From: Archangiaceae bacterium
GTDB taxonomy: Bacteria > Myxococcota > Myxococcia > Myxococcales > Myxococcaceae
Direction: 5' to 3'
NCBI GenBank assembly: GCA_023248915.1
Contig: JAHFDQ010000002.1
Span: 1 to 38,545 of the forward strand
DNA: 38,545 nucleotides
Each line of letters starts with the position of its first letter. The first letter of the stretch is position 1. This document shows positions 33,653-38,545 of this stretch, piece after piece. Under the pieces are notes generated by a model. It was given only the letters and a program-made list of their open reading frames with translations, had not been told where the DNA came from and ran no database searches. The translations under genes were made by a program, and so were the position numbers.

Positions 33653-33682
33653 TTGAGCCGAGGCCCCACAATCCGCTAGGAA
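33653..33682 (+). promoter_or_regulatory. Promoter of the BamE-like gene
   Basis: TTGAGC (33653-33658) and TAGGAA (33677-33682) are 18 bases apart. TAGGAA ends seven bases before the ATG at 33690, so the transcript should be leaderless or nearly so. Confidence 0.5.
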
Positions 33683-33689
33683 CGGGGCG

Positions 33690-34151
33690 ATGCGAGCCCC
33701 AATCGTCTTCCTGGCGTTGCTCTCGGCGTCCGCCCTGGCCAAACCGTGGAACGGTATCGACCCCGGAACCAGCAAGCGCGAGGACGTGGTCAAGAAGTTC
33801 GGCGAACCGACGAAGTCGGTGCCGAGCGAGGGCAAAGAGGTGATCGCCTACCTGGGCAAGCAGCTCATCAAGGGCACCACCCAGGCCCAGTTCCGCGTCG
33901 ACGCGACGACGAAGGTGGTCGAACGCATCGACGTCTTCCCCGGGCCGGTCATCGACCGCGAGTCGGTCGAAAACAGCTACGGGCCCGCCTGCCCGGCCGG
34001 CGCCCAGCCCGAGGGCCCCTGCTACGTCAAAAAGGTGACCGACGACTTCCAGACGTACTTCCAGTACCCGAAGCTGGGCCTGGCGGTGTTCCTCAACACC
34101 GACGGCAAGACGGTTCAGTCGTTCATCTACACCGCGCCGAAGACGAAGTAG
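33690..34151 (+). CDS. Small secreted protein, BamE/SmpA-like fold suspected
   Basis: The 153-residue product has a signal peptide (MRAPIVFLALLSASALAKP). The mature part starts GIDPGTSKREDVVKKFGEP, which is the G-x-S-x-x-x-V-x-x-x-x-G-x-P motif of BamE/SmpA-like domains. Strands ending in AQFRVDATTKVVERIDVFP follow. There is no lipobox, unlike BamE itself. It could be a periplasmic fold relative. Stop and coaE start abut without a gap (TAG then GTG), which suggests an operon with coaE. Confidence 0.72.
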   Translation: MRAPIVFLALLSASALAKPWNGIDPGTSKREDVVKKFGEPTKSVPSEGKEVIAYLGKQLIKGTTQAQFRVDATTKVVERIDVFPGPVIDRESVENSYGPACPAGAQPEGPCYVKKVTDDFQTYFQYPKLGLAVFLNTDGKTVQSFIYTAPKTK

Positions 34152-34748
34152 GTGCGCTTCGTCGGGCTCACGGGCGGCATCGCCTCGGGCAAGAGCACCG
34201 TCTCGGCCATGCTGCGCGAGCTGGGCGCGACCGTCCTCGACGCTGACGTCATCGCCCGTGAAGTGGTCGAACCCGGGCAGCCGGCGCTCGGGGAGATCGC
34301 CGCGCGCTTCCCAGGCGTCGTAGGCCCAGACGGCCACCTCGACCGGTCGAAGCTCGGGGCGCGGGTGTTCGGCGACGAGGCGGAACGCCGGGCGCTGAAC
34401 GCCATCGTGCACCCGCGAATCCAGGCCGAGGTAGCGGCCCGCACCCAACGGCTGTCGGCGGAAGGGGTGAAGGTCGTCGTGTACGACGCCGCCCTCTTGA
34501 TCGAGAACGGCGTGGACGGAACGATGGACGGCATCATCCTCGTCAGCGCACCGCGCGAGGCGCAGGTGACCCGGTTGATGGCGCGCGACGGCCTGACCCG
34601 CGACGAGGCGCTGGCGCGAGTCGCCGCCCAGCTTCCGCTGGAGGAGAAGGCCCGGCACGCCACGTGGATCATCGACACCTCGGGCGAATACGCGCGAACG
34701 CGCGAGCAGGTGCGCGCCGTCTGGGAGTCGATTCGTGCCCGGGCGTGA
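34152..34748 (+). CDS. coaE: Dephospho-CoA kinase
   Basis: The 198-residue enzyme has the P-loop GGIASGKST (8-16), then the CoaE landmarks VLDADVIAREVV (with the catalytic Asp), HPRIQAEVAA and VVVYDAALLIENG. It phosphorylates dephospho-CoA in the last step of CoA synthesis. It starts at a GTG directly after the upstream stop. It is followed at 15 bases by the SDR gene, which has its own -10 element. Confidence 0.96.
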   Translation: MRFVGLTGGIASGKSTVSAMLRELGATVLDADVIAREVVEPGQPALGEIAARFPGVVGPDGHLDRSKLGARVFGDEAERRALNAIVHPRIQAEVAARTQRLSAEGVKVVVYDAALLIENGVDGTMDGIILVSAPREAQVTRLMARDGLTRDEALARVAAQLPLEEKARHATWIIDTSGEYARTREQVRAVWESIRARA

Positions 34749-34750
34749 GC

Positions 34751-34756
34751 TATACC
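34751..34756 (+). promoter_or_regulatory. -10 element (TATACC) abutting the extended-SDR start
   Basis: TATACC is seven bases from the GTG at 34764 and starts three bases after the coaE stop. No Shine-Dalgarno fits between. A convincing -35 is not seen. Confidence 0.4.
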
Positions 34757-34763
34757 CGCGCCG

Positions 34764-35915
34764 GTGAGCGCGCCGGCCAAGAAGCCCGCTGAACTTTCCG
34801 AGCCAGGGACCTACTTCGTCACCGGCTACCCCGGCTTCATCGGCAAGCGGCTGGTCAGGCACATCGCCGAGAGAGATCCTCGCGGGCGCGTCTACCTCTT
34901 GGTGCAGCCGAAGTTCATCAAGGAAGCCCACCGGTACGCGAGCGCCATCGAAGGCGCCCCCATCGAGATCCTGTCGGGCGACATCGTCGACATGCACCTG
35001 GGGCTGTCGGGCGAGGAATACCAGCGCCTCGCCGACACGGTGACCGACGTGTTCCACCTAGCGGCCATCTCGTACCTGGGCATGCCCAAGGAAACCGCCT
35101 GGCGCGTGAACGTCGACGGCACCCGCAACGTGCTCGAGCTGGCGCGCGACTGTTCCAGGCTGCGGCGCTTCAACCACTTCTCGACCTGCTACGTCTCGGG
35201 CGACCGGCTGGGAGTCATCGCCGAGGACGAGCTGGACTGCGGCCAGTCCTTCCGCAACGCCTACGAAGAGACCAAGTTCCAGGCCGAGAAGCTGGTGCAG
35301 CGCGCCGCCGACGCGCTGCCGGTCACCGTTTACCGGCCCTCGTCGGTGGTCGGCGACTCGAAGACGGGCGAGATCGACCGGTTCGAGGGGCCCTACTACC
35401 TGGGCATCTTGCTGGTGATGTCTCCGCTGGTGATGCCGCTGCCGCTGCCCGGCAACGGGGTCGCCCCGCTGAACGTGTTGCCGGTCGATTACCTGGTCGA
35501 GGCGGTGTGGCGGCTGTCGCGCGACCCGCGGGCGCTCGGCCGGACCCTGCACCTGGTCGACCCGAACCCGATGAGCGCCCGCCGGGTGTACGAGCTCATC
35601 GCAGAGAAGGCGCACAAGCGGCTGCCCAAGTTCAACCTCTCTGCGCGCGCGGCCGACGTGGTGCTGCGGCTGCCGGGGCTGGAGAAGCTGGCGCGCCCGC
35701 AGCGGGCGGCGATCAACTACGTCAACCACCTGGCCATCTACAACTGCCACAACACGCTCGAGTTGCTCGACGGCACGGGAATTCGCTGCCCCCCGCTGTC
35801 CACCTACCTCGACCAGTTGGTCGCCTACGTCCGCGAGTACTACCGCAAGCGGCGAGAAGACGCGGCCGAGGTCGACGACCCGCTCGACCGGCCGGCGAAG
35901 TCCGCGGGCGAGTAG
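34764..35915 (+). CDS. Extended short-chain dehydrogenase, NAD_binding_4 (thioester/fatty-acyl reductase)-like
   Basis: The 383-residue protein has the nucleotide-binding motif FVTGYPGFIGKR (18-29), VFHLAAISYLG (97-106), S140-T141, and the Y-x-x-x-K active site Y167-EET-K171 in NAYEETKFQAEKL. This N-A-Y-x-x-T-K-x-x-A-E context is typical of NAD_binding_4-type reductases of acyl thioesters (male-sterility/fatty acyl-CoA reductase or thioester reductase domains), though epimerases are also possible. The substrate is not determined. A C-terminal PFxxxR helix region runs to the end (YREYYRKRREDAAEV). It starts at a GTG seven bases from a -10 element. It converges on the TPR gene with just six bases between the stop codons. 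Confidence 0.8.
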   Translation: MSAPAKKPAELSEPGTYFVTGYPGFIGKRLVRHIAERDPRGRVYLLVQPKFIKEAHRYASAIEGAPIEILSGDIVDMHLGLSGEEYQRLADTVTDVFHLAAISYLGMPKETAWRVNVDGTRNVLELARDCSRLRRFNHFSTCYVSGDRLGVIAEDELDCGQSFRNAYEETKFQAEKLVQRAADALPVTVYRPSSVVGDSKTGEIDRFEGPYYLGILLVMSPLVMPLPLPGNGVAPLNVLPVDYLVEAVWRLSRDPRALGRTLHLVDPNPMSARRVYELIAEKAHKRLPKFNLSARAADVVLRLPGLEKLARPQRAAINYVNHLAIYNCHNTLELLDGTGIRCPPLSTYLDQLVAYVREYYRKRREDAAEVDDPLDRPAKSAGE

Positions 35916-35921
35916 ACGCCG

Positions 35922-37187
35922 TCAGCCGACGACGATCACGCCTTCCTCGACGAGCTGCGCCAAGATTCGCGCGGTGTCCAGCCGCGACATGCCCGACACC
36001 GAGAAGAGGTCTTCGAAGGTCACCGAGCCGTCTATCTGCGCCAGCACGAAGCCGGCGCGGTGGTCGAGGTTCAACCAGATGATCTCGTCTTCCTTCAGCT
36101 TCACCCGCGGCACGCGGTCCAGCCGGCCCAGCTTCGACTCGAGCATCGTCTGGAGCACCCGCTCGCTCGTCTCGCGCATCCGCAGGACTTCGGGGTCATT
36201 CGGAGCGACCGCCTGGGCCTTGACGATGAGCTCCATCGCCCCGGTGTGATCATCGAGGTCGAGCAGGTCCTTGGCGCCCCGGAGCAGCGTCTTGGCCTCT
36301 TCCTTTCGCTCTTCGTTCGACGATGGGCCGGCGGCCGAGGCCAGGTCGGACGCGACCAGGTCCATGGCGGCGCCCATGCCGGGACGGCCGGCCTGGATGT
36401 TGAGCCCCGGGTTCGAGCTCGAGTCCCACCCGCTGGTGGCGCCAGCCGGCGGCTCTTTGCCCGGCAGGGGCCCGGTAGGAGTCACCCAGAGGTCGGGGCT
36501 TAGCCCGGCCTGGCCACGGCTCTCGGGCGCCACCCGGGACAGCGCTGGCGTGACGACGGGCTGGGTGGGGGTGGGCGAGAAGTCGCGCAGGTTCACCTGC
36601 TTGACCTGCTCGGTAGGCCGAACGTCGCTGCCAAAGTCGATCGACGGTTCCACCGGCTGGGTCGACGTCAGTTCTATGTCGAACTCGCCAGCGGCCGCCG
36701 GAGGGGTCGGCTCGACGTCGAAAGCGTCGGGCGAGGCTCCGGGCTCGGGGTCGGACAGGTCGATGTCGAAGGCGTCGGGCGGCGATTGGCCGGGGTCAGG
36801 CAGGAGCGACGACAGGGGCGCGGCGGCCTTCGGCGCGGCCGACGCGGGGGCCTTGGGTGTCGTCGCGTCGGGCACCGTCCCCCAGTCGAGGCGGCCCGGC
36901 TTCTTCGCCGGAGGTGGCGCCGCGGCGCCCCCCCGGGAGAACGGGTTCCCGAACGGCTGGGTGGGAATGCGGCGCCCAGGCTGACCGGGCTTCGCCGGCG
37001 GACCGGGAGGCTCGGGCGTCGGCGAGACTTCCTTCCCCGGAGCGGCGCCGAGCAACTGCCGGGCCCGCTCGTGGGTCGGGTCGAGCTTCAAGGCCTGCTC
37101 GAACAGCCGCCGGGCCCCTTCGGGGTCGCCCGAGAGCCGAAGCCACAGGCCTGCTTCGACCAACTGAGTCGCCCGCGCCGAGCTCAT
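35922..37187 (-). CDS. TPR protein with disordered linker and C-terminal PqqD/GspE-N-like domain
   Basis: The 421-residue protein begins with a TPR (about 7-42: LVEAGLWLRLSGDPEGARRL followed by ALKLDPTHERARQLL). A long Pro/Ala/Gly linker (45-265) contains four short acidic motifs: DAFDIDLSD, DAFDVEPTP, GEFDIELTS and SIDFGSD. A second TPR-like helix pair (about 295-345: AKTLLRGAKDLLDL, then GAMELIVKAQAVAPNDPEVLRM) is followed by DEIIWLNLDHRAGFVLAQIDGSVTFEDLF and TARILAQLVEEGVIVV. The latter is the winged-helix pattern of PqqD/GspII_E_N domains. The stop codon of dnaK is immediately followed by this ATG (TAGATG), so the pair is coupled. It might be a partner or adaptor of this DnaK. No signal peptide is seen. 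Confidence 0.8.
   Translation of the reverse strand: MSSARATQLVEAGLWLRLSGDPEGARRLFEQALKLDPTHERARQLLGAAPGKEVSPTPEPPGPPAKPGQPGRRIPTQPFGNPFSRGGAAAPPPAKKPGRLDWGTVPDATTPKAPASAAPKAAAPLSSLLPDPGQSPPDAFDIDLSDPEPGASPDAFDVEPTPPAAAGEFDIELTSTQPVEPSIDFGSDVRPTEQVKQVNLRDFSPTPTQPVVTPALSRVAPESRGQAGLSPDLWVTPTGPLPGKEPPAGATSGWDSSSNPGLNIQAGRPGMGAAMDLVASDLASAAGPSSNEERKEEAKTLLRGAKDLLDLDDHTGAMELIVKAQAVAPNDPEVLRMRETSERVLQTMLESKLGRLDRVPRVKLKEDEIIWLNLDHRAGFVLAQIDGSVTFEDLFSVSGMSRLDTARILAQLVEEGVIVVG

Positions 37188-38545
<1,358 letters not shown>

Overview
The window is a GC-rich, densely coded chromosomal stretch that looks like a member of the Myxococcota. The evidence is a canonical MYXO-CTERM tail (C829-G-C831, hydrophobic segment, Arg cluster) on a secreted protease. 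Supporting signs are Asp-Ala-Gly-rich linkers in secreted proteins, a SpoIID-family envelope protein, a TonB-family protein, a DnaK/TPR pair, and two sites with the sigma-54 -24/-12 pattern. There is no insertion sequence, phage gene, CRISPR array or defence island, and no gene-free stretch above about 240 bases. It reads as core chromosome with lineage-specific envelope genes, not as an accessory island.

Layout. Positions 1-970 (minus): a truncated HpnI/ceramide-glucosyltransferase-like enzyme preceded by a GNAT acetyltransferase. 1043-6242 (plus): an MFS transporter, a secreted OB-fold-like protein, a FliK/SctP-like protein behind a sigma-54-type promoter, a YXWGXW-repeat secreted protein and a DUF1444-like cytosolic protein. 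6263-10736 (minus): a secreted protein with a degenerate sorting tail; the fatty-acid operon fdxA / dienoyl-CoA-reductase-like SDR / enoyl-CoA hydratase; archaeal-type asd; a rhodanese. 10883-13492 (plus): a large M4/M36-type secreted metalloprotease, convergent with an acyl-CoA dehydrogenase (13514-14665, minus). 14708-17969 (plus): tRNA-Cys with its own promoter and terminator, a SpoIID-domain protein, a TonB-family protein. 17992-24307: a one-carbon block with gcvT-gcvH-gcvP (minus), divergent metF (plus) and convergent folD (minus). 24361-27292 (plus): a DjlA-like TerB/J protein, an adenosine-deaminase-like protein and pyrD. 27529-33589 (minus): a GT4 glycosyltransferase, a DUF6178-like protein, a beta-propeller-like lipoprotein, engB and a tetraheme cytochrome c. 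33690-35915 (plus): a small BamE-like secreted protein, coaE and an extended SDR. 35922-38545 (minus): a TPR protein coupled to a dnaK truncated by the window end.

How genes work together. gcvTHP, metF and folD together interconvert glycine-derived one-carbon units on tetrahydrofolate (5,10-methylene-, 5-methyl- and 5,10-methenyl/10-formyl-THF). The fdxA-SDR-crotonase operon and the nearby LCAD-like dehydrogenase fit beta-oxidation, including unsaturated acyl chains. Several neighbours are joined by overlapping or abutting stop/start codons: SDR/crotonase, cytochrome/engB, dnaK/TPR, BamE-like/coaE.

The most distinctive signals are: (i) a recurrent TAnnnT-type -10 element only 7-11 bases before many start codons, implying leaderless or near-leaderless mRNAs; (ii) two sigma-54-like promoters; (iii) a deaminase-family protein whose NTDDP motif reads NTDGP; and (iv) the dnaK-coupled TPR protein with a disordered linker and a PqqD/GspE-N-like C-terminus. 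No complete new multi-gene system is evident.
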